64,000 nucleotides of DNA from Pleurodeles waltl (Eukaryota; Chordata; Amphibia; Caudata; Salamandridae): the NCBI RefSeq assembly GCF_031143425.1, contig NW_027150007.1:62001-126000 (forward strand), given 5' to 3'. Both the position numbers and the translations under genes were made by a program. The number at the start of each line of letters is the position of its first letter. Position 1 is the stretch's first letter. Below the pieces are notes generated by a model. It was not told the origin of the DNA. It searched no databases and worked only from the letters and a program-made list of their open reading frames with translations. Shown piece after piece: positions 1 to 9,700 of the stretch.

Positions 1-240
1 CAAGCTGCTCAGAACATTCTTTTCTCCAAGATCGAACACAGCGATATGCTTCCCATAGGCCGTCTTCCACAATCTCTAGGATGAGCCCAATGATATGTGA
101 CAGTGGAGCTAGGGTGATCTTCAAACTCATGATTCATTAGTATACTAAATTGTAGGTGGAGGTTCGGCATTAGTAAGGCTTTTCTTAGTTCAGAGTCATA
201 TGAGGGGTTGTACTAGATCTCAAGTGTGAGAATTACTTGC

Positions 241-1130
241 ATAGTGGCATAGCTTGCCATGTGCATTAAGACAAAATTTTAATTTTTAAAATAGAATATT
301 GAAAGAAGGATTAGAATCACACGTCCCAAAAATTATTTAAGCTTGTGATTTTCCCAAAATTAACAACGAGTGAAACGTTTAACTCACCACTTTTTAATAA
401 TACCTTACTTTTCAGAATAGAAATATACGTAATATAAATTCAGGAAGAGGGAAAGTAGTTACAGAATGATATGTAATAAGGAGATGACTGAGAACAAAAA
501 AGAGTTTGGGAAAGCTATAGTAAAAAGCGCAAACCTGATACAGATAAAAAGCCAAATGTCCTTAATGTTCCTTGCCTAGCTTTCTAAATGTTTGGCTGTA
601 GTGCATAGATACCACTAAACTATTAATTGAAGAAAATTGAGTGCTGGAAATATACTGGTGAAATGTGAAGATGAGGGTATGTGTGTGTCTGCCTTCGTTT
701 GTACAGCACTTCACAAAATTAAAAAGAAACATCTGTGGGGTCTTTTTCAAGGGCAAGAAAAAGAGGACAACAGTGAAAATGGCATATTTTCTAAGAAAAA
801 CGCATTCAACAAACACTTTTCAAGGTTAGTAAATTAAAGAAAGCTTTTTAACCACCCGATTGATATTAAGTAGATCTAGCGATAATGATCTAGGCACTGG
901 CACTATGTTGGAGTAAGTCTCAATTAAGTTTGATTTACACTTTGACTATTGCTTGCCTGTATTTTAAAATATCAAACATTACATGTGCATTTAAATGCTT
1001 CCCAAATAGTTTTAATAATAACATATAGTTCAAATAATGAATAATTATTATATATCACTAATATGCAACAAAAATTATATGATGAGAGGATTGATTTTTA
1101 TTTTTTTAAGCTCAAAGTTTTGTGGTTTTC
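241..1130. other. AT-rich part of the monomer without a recognisable gene
   Basis: Long A/T stretches (for example around 275-300, 400-440 and 1010-1080), an imperfect palindrome around AAACGTTT (368-385), and a GATCTAG direct repeat at 873-879 and 887-893. No tRNA, rRNA or snRNA signature was seen. Short open frames here start at non-ATG codons or accumulate replacement changes between monomers. The same holds for the corresponding part of every monomer. Confidence 0.7.
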
Positions 1131-1140
1131 ATATCTTTTA

Positions 1141-1540
1141 CCTCTCCATGATGGGGAAACAAAACGTACCATTAATGAGAATACTAATCCTTTCCATTTT
1201 ACTGCTGCTTTAGGTCTGTTGGAACAATAATGTCCTCTAATCAAAATCTGATGCCACCTGTAGCTTATTTCAGATTGGTAAAGGTTCTTGCTTTAGTACT
1301 ATTTTGTTCAATAACGTTCTTTCATCGCCATATTTATGTCTTATTCATGATATATGTCATTCATTCCGTTATGGTAGCAGTCTGTTTACAGACCACTGAA
1401 ACCTTCTTGGTATATGTACTGAGTTCAAAGAAGACTCTGCAGTGGAGGTGTGACATTAGCGTGTCAATGGGGTTGGGGATCTCCCTGGTTCCACTGTTTT
1501 TATCTACCTGAATGTTTGTAGATCTAAAAGTCAGAGTCTC
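1141..1540. other. Monomer segment with a hydrophobic 93-codon open frame, judged non-coding
   Basis: An ATG frame (1230-1511 here, recurring in each uninserted monomer) would encode a peptide with two hydrophobic stretches. Between families, four of the five differences in the stretch 1330-1375 change the amino acid (M/L, V/I, H/Q, M/V). Later single changes (S/P, S/T, V/E, G/V, S/G) are also replacements. That pattern argues against selection on a protein. No homologous family is recognised. Confidence 0.6.
1380..1393. repeat. 14-bp inverted repeat containing a forkhead-like motif; retroelement target site
   Basis: GTCTGT-TT-ACAGAC is a perfect 6-bp-arm inverted repeat, and its centre TGTTTAC matches the core forkhead-factor motif. 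It is present in every complete uninserted monomer. In monomers 10, 13, 20 and 23 the retroelement separates GTC from TGTTTACAGAC, disrupting the inverted repeat but keeping the TGTTTAC core. Any factor binding is an inference from motif alone. Confidence 0.6.
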
Positions 1541-1756
1541 ATGCATAGCACTCTGCAATACTCAATTATTCGAATGACATCTGCTCGTAGATGAGATAGA
1601 AATGGCATGATGTCTGTCAGCAGTGTAAGTTGGAGTATCTCTTACAGTGGTATCTCTGCAAGATACGTAACCCTATTGGGTTCCATCATTGCTTTGGCTG
1701 CAAGGCTTACCATATGTAAACCCTCTTCCTCCATAATTGCTCCATGTGCACCCTTA

Positions 1757-1775
1757 ATCAAGCTGTGTGCTTGAT
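1757..1775. repeat. Small hairpin upstream of the GC box
   Basis: ATCAAGC - TGTGT - GCTTGAT, a perfect 7-bp stem with a 5-nt loop, lies 6 bp before the GC box. It recurs in nearly every monomer. In monomers 6 and 16 the change AATCAAG to CATCAAG (13872, 39411) lies just outside the stem and leaves it intact. Confidence 0.6.
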
Positions 1776-1781
1776 GACTTT

Positions 1782-1881
1782 GGGCGGCTCTTCATTTGGA
1801 AAAGGTGAACATTCGCCAGTCTGTCTCAAGGGTATTTAAGTGCTGCGCTTCCTTCTAGAACTTCCAAACAAGTCTCATTGG
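1782..1881. promoter_or_regulatory. Promoter-like cluster: GC box, TATA-like box, inverted CCAAT
   Basis: GGGCGG lies at 1782-1787, TATTTAAG at 1833-1840 and ATTGG (CCAAT on the minus strand) at 1877-1881. Read on the plus strand the order is GC box then TATA-like box, about 46 bp apart. Read on the minus strand it is CCAAT then CTTAAATA, about 37 bp apart. The cluster recurs in every complete monomer, though the TATA-like element is lost in monomers 14 and 24. The monomer is otherwise AT-poor in such GC motifs, so the clustering is noticeable, but single motifs of this length arise by chance and transcription is unproven. Confidence 0.35.
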
Positions 1882-1901
1882 TCAGTTGCATATGCAACTG
1901 A
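1882..1901. repeat. 20-bp perfect palindrome, one per monomer
   Basis: TCAGTTGCATATGCAACTGA equals its own reverse complement over all 20 bases. It directly abuts the inverted CCAAT box. It is present at the same place in all 25 complete monomers and is exact in 24; monomer 15 has one substitution. Its centre contains the NdeI-type CATATG E-box-like hexamer, and its flanks read CAGTTG/CAACTG, also E-box form. Protein binding is not shown by the sequence. Confidence 0.8.
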
Positions 1902-2129
1902 TGGTAGTCAAGCTCCAAGTCTTCAGGCACATCCAAATGAGGCACTTTTCTCAATTCTACTTGCTCAATATATTGGAAACTATGAACACTAAAAGGACTC
2001 TGCCACCAGCATCACCAGGAGTATCCCTTTATAGACAATAAGGTCCCTCTCAATTGATGGTTTAAAGATTACATTTTTTAGTTATGTCTTTCTGAGGTCA
2101 ACACTCTTCCCTTACTATTGACATTTTTG

Positions 2130-2367
2130 AATAAAAATGACTTTCATATTGTCATCCAGGGTTGAATGAAATAAAATTGATGTGATTCAAAGGGTCTACA
2201 TGATAGAAGCTGATGGCTTAGCCCCGGTTTTAATGTCCTGAGGGTCTCTTTATTTGTGTTTCCACCTTGGATGTTATACCCCACCAGCTCCTGCTGCAAA
2301 GAGCTTGGAGCAATGTTTTGGGATTGGTTTTCATGGCGGTATCCTTTGACACAGGATACAAAATAAA
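2130..2367 (+). other. Three AATAAA hexamers, possible polyadenylation signals
   Basis: AATAAA occurs at 2130-2135, 2170-2175 and 2362-2367, between about 290 and 530 bp after the TATA-like box on the plus strand. They recur in other monomers. This spacing would allow a short polyadenylated transcript, but the hexamer is common in AT-rich DNA, so the assignment is weak. Confidence 0.25.
2339..2359. repeat. Hairpin GTATCC / GGATAC
   Basis: A perfect 6-bp inverted repeat with a 9-nt loop (TTTGACACA), located near the point where the higher-order crossover maps. It recurs in all monomers except where CAGGATGC replaces CAGGATAC (monomers 7 and 17), which breaks one pair. Confidence 0.5.
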
Positions 2368-2428
2368 GCCATTATGAATTTCCATTCCTGATAGTCACCA
2401 TGCCATATCTGCCTCAGAACAAGCAAAT

Positions 2429-4850
2429 CAAGCTGCTCAGAACATTCTTTTCTCCAAGATCGAACACAGCGATATGCTTCCCATAGGCCGTCTTCCGCAA
2501 TCTCTAGGATGAGCCCAATGATATGTGACAGTGGAGCTAGGGTGATCTTCAAACTCATGATTCATTAGTATACTAAATTGTAGGTGGAGGTTCAGCATTA
2601 GTAAGGCTTTTCTTAGTTCAGAGCCATATGAGGGGTTGTACTAGATCTCAAGTGTAAGAATTGCTTGCATAGTGGTATAGCTTGCCATGTGCATTAAGAC
2701 AAAAAATTTATTTTTAAAATAGAATATTGAAAGAAGGATTAGAATCATACGTCCCAAAAATTATTTAAGGTTGTAATTTTCCCAAAATTAACAATTAGTG
2801 AAACGTTTAACTCACCACTTTTTAATAATACCTTACTTTTCAGAATAGAAATATACGTAATATAAATTCAGGAAGAGGGTTTACAGAATGATATGTAATA
2901 AGGAGATAACTGAGAACAAAAAAGAGTTTGGGAAAGCTATAGTAAAAAGCACAAAACTGATACAGATAAAAAGCCAAATGTCCTTAATGTTCCTTGCCTA
3001 GCTTTCTAAATGTTTGGCTATAGTACATAGATACCACTAAACTATTAATTGAAGAAAATTGAGTGCTGGAAATATACTGGTGAAATGTGAAGATGAGGGT
3101 ATGTGTGTGTCTGCCTTCGTTTGTACAGCACCTCACAAAATTAAAAAGAAACATCTGTGGGGTCTTTTTCAAGGGCAAGAAAAAGAGGACAACAGTGAAA
3201 ATGGCATATTTTCTAAGAAAAACGCATTCAACAAACACTTTTCAAGGTCAGTAAATTAAAGAAAGCTTTTTAACCACCCGATTGATATTAAGTAGATCTA
3301 GCGATAATGATCTAGGCACTGGCACTATGTTGGAGTGAGTCTCAATTAAGTTTGATTTACACTTTGACTATTGCTTGCCTGTATTTTAAAATATCAAACA
3401 TTACATGTGCATTTAAATGCTTCCCAAATAGTTTTAATAATAACATATAGTTCAAATAATAAATAATTATTATATTTCACTTATATGCAACAATAATTAT
3501 ATGATGAGAGGATTGATTTTTATTTTTTTAAGCTCAAAGTTTTGCGGTTTTCATATCTTTTACCTCTCCATGATGTGGAAACAAAGCGTACCATTAATGA
3601 GAATACTAATCCTTTCCATTTTACTGCTGCTTTAGGTCTGTTGGAACAATAATGTCCTCTAATCAAAATCTGATGCCACCTGTAGCTTATTTCAGATTGG
3701 TAAAGGTTCTTGCTTTAGTACTATTTTGTTCAATAACGTTCTTTCATCGCCACATTTATGTCTTATTCTTGATATATATCATTCAATCCGTTGTGGTAGC
3801 AGTCTGTTTACAGACCACTGAAACCTTCTTGGTATATGTACTGAGTTCAAAGAAGACTCTGCAGTGGAGGTGTGACATTAGCGTGTCAATGGGGTTGGGG
3901 ATCTCCCTGGTTCCACTGTTTTTATCTACCTGAATGTTTGTAGATCTAAAAGTCAGAGTCTCATGCATAGCACTCTGCAATACTCAATTTTTCGAATGAC
4001 ATCTGCTCGTAGATGAGATAGAAATGGCATGATGTCTGTCAGCAATGTAAGTTGGAGTAGCTCTGAGAGGGGTATCTCTGCAAGATACGTAACCCTATTG
4101 GGTTCCATCATTGCTTTGGCTGTAAGGCTTACCATATGTAAACCCTCTTCCTCCATAATTGCTCCATGTGCACCCTTAATCAAGCTGTGTGCTTGATGAC
4201 TTTGGGCGGCTCTTCATTTGGAAAAGGTGTACATTCGCCAGTCTGTCTCAAGGGTATTTAAGTGCTGCGCTTCCTTCTAGAACTTCCAAACAAGTCTCAT
4301 TGGTCAGTTGCATATGCAACTGATGGTAGTCAAGCTCCAAGTCTTCAGGCACATCCAAATGAGGCACTTTTCTCAATTCTACTTGCTCAATATATTGGAA
4401 ACTATGAACACTAAAAGGACTCTGCCACCAGCATCACCAGGAGTATCCCTTTATAGACAATAAGGTCCCTCTCAATTGATGGTTTAAAGATTAAATTTTT
4501 TAGTTATGTCTTTCTGAGGTCAACACTCTTCCCTTACTATTGACATTTTTGAATAAAAATGACTTTCATATTGTCATCCAGGGTTGAATGAAATAAAATT
4601 GATGTGATTCAAAGGGTCTACATGATAGAAGCTGATGGCTTAGCCCCGGTTTTAATGTCCTGAGGGTCTCTTTATTTGGGTTTCCACCTTGGATGTTATA
4701 CCCCACCAGCTCCTGCTGCAAAGAGCTTGGAGCAATGTTTTGGGCTTGGTTTTCATGGCGGTATCCTTTGACACAGGATACAAAATAAAGCCATTATGAA
4801 TTTCCATTGCTGATAGTCACCATGCCATATCTGCCTCAGAACAAGCAAAT
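2429..4850. repeat. Monomer 2 (type B)
   Basis: Short form, 2422 bp. Diagnostic variants are TTCCGCAATC, GGTTCAGC, GCACAAAACTG, TAGTACATAG, AAAGCGTACC and GGCTGTAAGG. Palindrome at 4304-4323. A 76-codon open frame on the minus strand at 3953-4183 is considered under findings. Confidence 0.95.
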
Positions 4851-7272
4851 CAAGCTGCTCAGAACATTCTTTTCTCCAAGATCGAACACAGCGATATGCT
4901 TCCCATAGGCCGTCTTCCGCAATCTCTAGGATGAGCCCAATGATATGTGACAGTGGAGCTAGGGTGATCTTCAAACTCATGATTCATTAGTATACTAAAT
5001 TGTAGGTGGAGGTTCAGCATTAGTAAGGCTTTTCTTAGTTCAGAGCCATATGAGGGGTTGTACTAGATCTCAAGTGTAAGAATTGCTTGCATAGTGGTAT
5101 AGCTTGCCATGTGCATTAAGACAAAAAAATTATTTTTAAAATAGAATATTGAAAGAAGGATTAGAATCATACGTCCCAAAAATTATTTAAGGTTGTAATT
5201 TTCCAAAAATTAACAATTAGTGAAACGTTTAACTCACCACTTTTTAATAATACCTTACTTTTCAGAATAGAAATATACGTAATATAAATTCAGGAAGAGG
5301 GTTTACAGAATGATATGTAATAAGAAGATAACTGAGAACAAAAAAGAGTTTGGGAAACCTATAGTAAAAAGCGCAAAACTGATACAGATAAAAAGCCAAA
5401 TGTCCTTAATGTTCCTTGCCTAGCTTTCTAAATGTTTGGCTATAGTGCATAGATACCACTAAACTATTAATTGAAGAAAATTGAGTGCTGGAAATATACT
5501 GGTGAAATGTGAAGATGAGGGTATGTGTGTGTCTGCCTTCGTTTGTACAGCACCTCACAAAATTAAAAAGAAACATCTGTGGGGTCTTTTTCAAGGGCAA
5601 GAAAAAGAGGACAACAGTGAAAATGGCATATTTTCTAAGAAAAACGCATTCAACAAACACTTTTCAAGGTCAGTAAATTAAAGAAAGCTTTTTAACCACC
5701 CGATTGATATTAAGTAGATCTAGCGATAATGATCTAGGCACTGGCACTATGTTGGAGTGAGTCTCAATTAAGTTTGATTTACACTTTGACTATTGCTTGC
5801 CTCTATTTTAAAATATCAAACATTACATGTGCATTTAAATGCTTCCCAAATAGTTTTAATAATAACATATAGTTCAAATAATAAATAATTATTATATTTC
5901 ACTTATATGCAACAATAATTATATGATGAGAGGATTGATTTTTATTTTTTTAAGCTCAAAGTTTTGCGGTTTTCATATCTTTTACCTCTCCATGATGTGG
6001 AAACAAAACGTACCATTAATGAGAATACTAATCCTTTCCATTTTACTGCTGCTTTAGGTCTGTTGGAACAATAATGTCCTCTAATCAAAATCTGATGCCA
6101 CCTGTAGCTTATTTCAGATTGGTAAAGGTTCTTGCTTTAGTACTATTTTGTTCAATAACGTTCTTTCATCGCCACATTTATGTCTTATTCTTGATATATA
6201 TCATTCAATCCGTTGTGGTAGCAGTCTGTTTACAGACCACTGAAACCTTCTTGGTATATGTACTGAGTTCAAAGAAGACTCTGCAGTGGAGGTGTGACAT
6301 TAGCGTGTCAATGGGGTTGGGGATCTCCCTGGTTCCACTGTTTTTATCTACCTGAATGTTTGTAGATCTAAAAGTCAGAGTCTCATGCATAGCACTCTTC
6401 AATACTCAATTTTTCGAATGACTTCTGCTCGTAGATGAGATAGAAATGGCATGATGTCTGTCAGCAATGTAAGTTGGAGTAGCTCTGAGAGGGGTATATC
6501 TGCAAGATATGTAACCCAATTGGGTTCCATCATTGCTTTGGCTGCAAGGCTTACCATATGTAAACCCTCTTCCTCCATAATTGCTCCATGTGCACCCTTA
6601 ATCAAGCTGTGTGCTTGATGACTTTGGGCGGCTCTTCTTTTGGAATAGGTGTACTTTCGCCAGTCTGTCTCAAGGGTATTTAAGTGCTGCGCTCCCTTCT
6701 AGAACCTCCAAACAAGTCTCATTGGTCAGTTGCATATGCAACTGATGGTAGTCAAGCTCCAAGTCTTCAGGCACATCCAAATGAGGCATTTTTCTCAATT
6801 CTACTTGCTCAATATATTGGAAACTATGAACACCAAAAGGACTCTGCCACCAGCATCATCAGGAGTATCCCTTTATAGACAATAAGGTCCCTCTCAATTG
6901 ATGGTTTAAAGATTACATTTTTTAGTTATGTCTTTCTGAGGTCAACACTCTTCCGTTACTATTGACATTTTTGAATAAAAATGACTTTCATATTGTCATC
7001 CAGGGTTGAATGAAATTAAATTGATGTAATTCAAAGGGTCTACATGATAGAAGCTGATGGCTTAGCCCCGGTTGTAATGTCCTGAGGGTATCTTTATTTG
7101 GGTTTCCACCTTGGATGTTATACCCCACCAGCTCCTGCTGCAAAGAGCTTGGAGCAATGTTTTGGGCTTGGTTTTCATGGCGGTATCCTTTGACACAGGA
7201 TACAAAATAAAGCCATTATGAATTTCCATTGCTGATAGTCACCATGCCATATCTGCCTCAGAACAAGCAAAT
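4851..7272. repeat. Monomer 3 (type C)
   Basis: Short form, 2422 bp. Diagnostic variants are TAAGAAGATAAC, GGGAAACCTAT, GCCTCTATTTT, CACTCTTCAATAC and GACTTCTGCTCG. The promoter-like block has the variant GGCTCTTCTTTTGGAATAGG. Palindrome at 6726-6745. Confidence 0.95.
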
Positions 7273-9700
7273 CAAGCTGCTCAGAACATTCTTTTCTCCA
7301 AGATCGAACACAGCGATATGCTTCCCATAGGCCGTCTTCCACAATCTCTAGGATGAGCCCAATGATATGTGACAGTGGAGCTAGGGTGATCTTCAAACTC
7401 ATGATTCATTAGTATACTAAATTGTAGGTGGAGGTTCGGCATTAGTAAGGCTTTTCTTAGTTCAGAGTCATATGAGGGGTTGTACTAGATCTCAAGTGTG
7501 AGAATTACTTGCATAGTGGCATAGCTTGCCATGTGCATTAAGACAAAATTTTAATTTTTAAAATAGAATATTGAAAGAAGGATTAGAATCACACGTCCCA
7601 AAAATTATTTAAGCTTGTGATTTTCCCAAAATTAACAACGAGTGAAACGTTTAACTCACCACTTTTTAATAATACCTTACTTTTCAGAATAGAAATATAC
7701 GTAATATAAATTCAGGAAGAGGGAAAGTAGTTACAGAATGATATGTAATAAGGAGATGACTGAGAACAAAAAAGAGTTTGGGAAAGCTATAGTAAAAAGC
7801 GCAAACCTGATACAGATAAAAAGCCAAATGTCCTTAATGTTCCTTGCCTAGCTTTCTAAATGTTTGGCTGTAGTGCATAGATACCACTAAACTATTAATT
7901 GAAGAAAATTGAGTGCTGGAAATATACTGGTGAAATGTGAAGATGAGGGTATGTGTGTGTCTGCCTTCGTTTGTACAGCACTTCACAAAATTAAAAAGAA
8001 ACATCTGTGGGGTCTTTTTCAAGGGCAAGAAAAAGAGGACAACAGTGAAAATGGCATATTTTCTAAGAAAAACGCATTCAACAAACACTTTTCAAGGTTA
8101 GTAAATTAAAGAAAGCTTTTTAACCACCCGATTGATATTAAGTAGATCTAGCGATAATGATCTAGGCACTGGCACTATGTTGGAGTAAGTCTCAATTAAG
8201 TTTGATTTACACTTTGACTATTGCTTGCCTGTATTTTAAAATATCAAACATTACATGTGCATTTAAATGCTTCCCAAATAGTTTTAATAATAACATATAG
8301 TTCAAATAATGAATAATTATTATATATCACTAATATGCAACAAAAATTATATGATGAGAGGATTGATTTTTATTTTTTTAAGCTCAAAGTTTTGTGGTTT
8401 TCATATCTTTTACCTCTCCATGATGGGGAAACAAAACGTACCATTAATGAGAATACTAATCCTTTCCATTTTACTGCTGCTTTAGGTCTGTTGGAACAAT
8501 AATGTCCTCTAATCAAAATCTGATGCCACCTGTAGCTTATTTCAGATTGGTAAAGGTTCTTGCTTTAGTACTATTTTGTTCAATAACGTTCTTTCATCGC
8601 CATATTTATGTCTTATTCATGATATATGTCATTCATTCCGTTATGGTAGCAGTCTGTTTACAGACCACTGAAACCTTCTTGGTATATGTACTGAGTTCAA
8701 AGAAGACTCTGCAGTGGAGGTGTGACATTAGCGTGTCAATGGGGTTGGGGATCTCCCTGGTTCCACTGTTTTTATCTACCTGAATGTTTGTAGATCTAAA
8801 AGTCAGAGTCTCATGCATAGCACTCTGCAATACTCAATTATTCGAATGACATCTGCTCGTAGATGAGATAGAAATGGCATGATGTCTGTCAGCAGTGTAA
8901 GTTGGAGTATCTCTTACAGTGGTATCTCTGCAAGATACGTAACCCTATTGGGTTCCATCATTGCTTTGGCTGCAAGGCTTACCATATGTAAACCCTCTTC
9001 CTCCATAATTGCTCCATGTGCACCCTTAATCAAGCTGTGTGCTTGATGACTTTGGGCGGCTCTTCATTTGGAAAAGGTGAACATTCGCCAGTCTGTCTCA
9101 AGGGTATTTAAGTGCTGCGCTTCCTTCTAGAACTTCCAAACAAGTCTCATTGGTCAGTTGCATATGCAACTGATGGTAGTCAAGCTCCAAGTCTTCAGGC
9201 ACATCCAAATGAGGCACTTTTCTCAATTCTACTTGCTCAATATATTGGAAACTATGAACACTAAAAGGACTCTGCCACCAGCATCACCAGGAGTATCCCT
9301 TTATAGACAATAAGGTCCCTCTCAATTGATGGTTTAAAGATTACATTTTTTAGTTATGTCTTTCTGAGGTCAACACTCTTCCCTTACTATTGACATTTTT
9401 GAATAAAAATGACTTTCATATTGTCATCCAGGGTTGAATGAAATAAAATTGATGTGATTCAAAGGGTCTACATGATAGAAGCTGATGGCTTAGCCCCGGT
9501 TTTAATGTCCTGAGGGTCTCTTTATTTGTGTTTCCACCTTGGATGTTATACCCCACCAGCTCCTGCTGCAAAGAGCTTGGAGCAATGTTTTGGGATTGGT
9601 TTTCATGGCGGTATCCTTTGACACAGGATACAAAATAAAGCCATTATGAATTTCCATTCCTGATAGTCACCATGCCATATCTGCCTCAGAACAAGCAAAT
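7273..9700. repeat. Monomer 4 (type A)
   Basis: Same as monomer 1, including GGTGAACATTC and TTTATTTGTGTTTCC, with no difference noticed by eye. Palindrome at 9154-9173. Confidence 0.95.

Larger units (their letters stand above)
1..2428. repeat. Monomer 1 (type A)
   Basis: This is the reference monomer for the internal map below. Long form with AAAGTAG at 452-458. It carries TTCCACAATC and GGTTCGGC in the 5' part. The 3' part has CTCAATTATTCG and a TCTCTTACAGTGG block. It carries the private variants GGTGAACATTC and TTTATTTGTGTTTCC. The 20-bp palindrome is at 1882-1901. Confidence 0.95.
1..7272. repeat. Trimer higher-order repeat, copy 1 (monomers A-B-C)
   Basis: Three monomers of 2428, 2422 and 2422 bp form a 7272-bp unit that recurs at 7273-14544. 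Private variants recur at the same offset: AAAGTAG at 452-458 in the first monomer, GCACAAAACTG and TAGTACAT in the second, and GGGAAACCTAT and GCCTCTATTTT in the third. The one difference I found between the two copies is A at 6600 versus C at 13872. Confidence 0.9.

Noticed and set aside
161..170. GGTTCGGC resembling a Pol III B box
   Set aside because: It lacks the rest of the consensus, has no matching A box at suitable spacing, and is GGTTCAGC in half of the monomers.
562..816. 84-codon minus-strand frame in each monomer
   Set aside because: It overlaps the previous frame, has no recognisable family, and its differences (H/Y, K/R, S/L, V/I) are all replacements. In type G the start is lost.
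637..837. 66-codon plus-strand frame recurring in each monomer
   Set aside because: It opens at TTG rather than ATG, and all differences between copies that I noted (L/P, L/S, G/S, H/D) replace the amino acid. Repetition in each monomer reflects copying of the satellite, not coding.
1230..1511. Hydrophobic 93-codon frame as a chemoreceptor-like exon
   Set aside because: Two hydrophobic stretches behind an AG acceptor-like sequence looked suggestive, but there are no receptor motifs, and four of five clustered differences between families are replacements.
1..2428. Tandem 5S, snRNA, tRNA or histone gene cluster
   Set aside because: A 2.4-kb tandem unit suggested such clusters, but I found no stretch resembling those RNAs and no histone-like frame on either strand.
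2331..2558. 75-codon minus-strand frame in each monomer
   Set aside because: Compositionally it looks protein-like, but no family was recognised and differences (E/Q, A/V, W/R, L/I, L/R) are all replacements.
6684..6878. 64-codon plus-strand frame after the TATA-like box in type C and related monomers
   Set aside because: It starts at GTG, has no ATG start, is stopped in types A and B by ACTAAAAGG, and matches nothing recognised.
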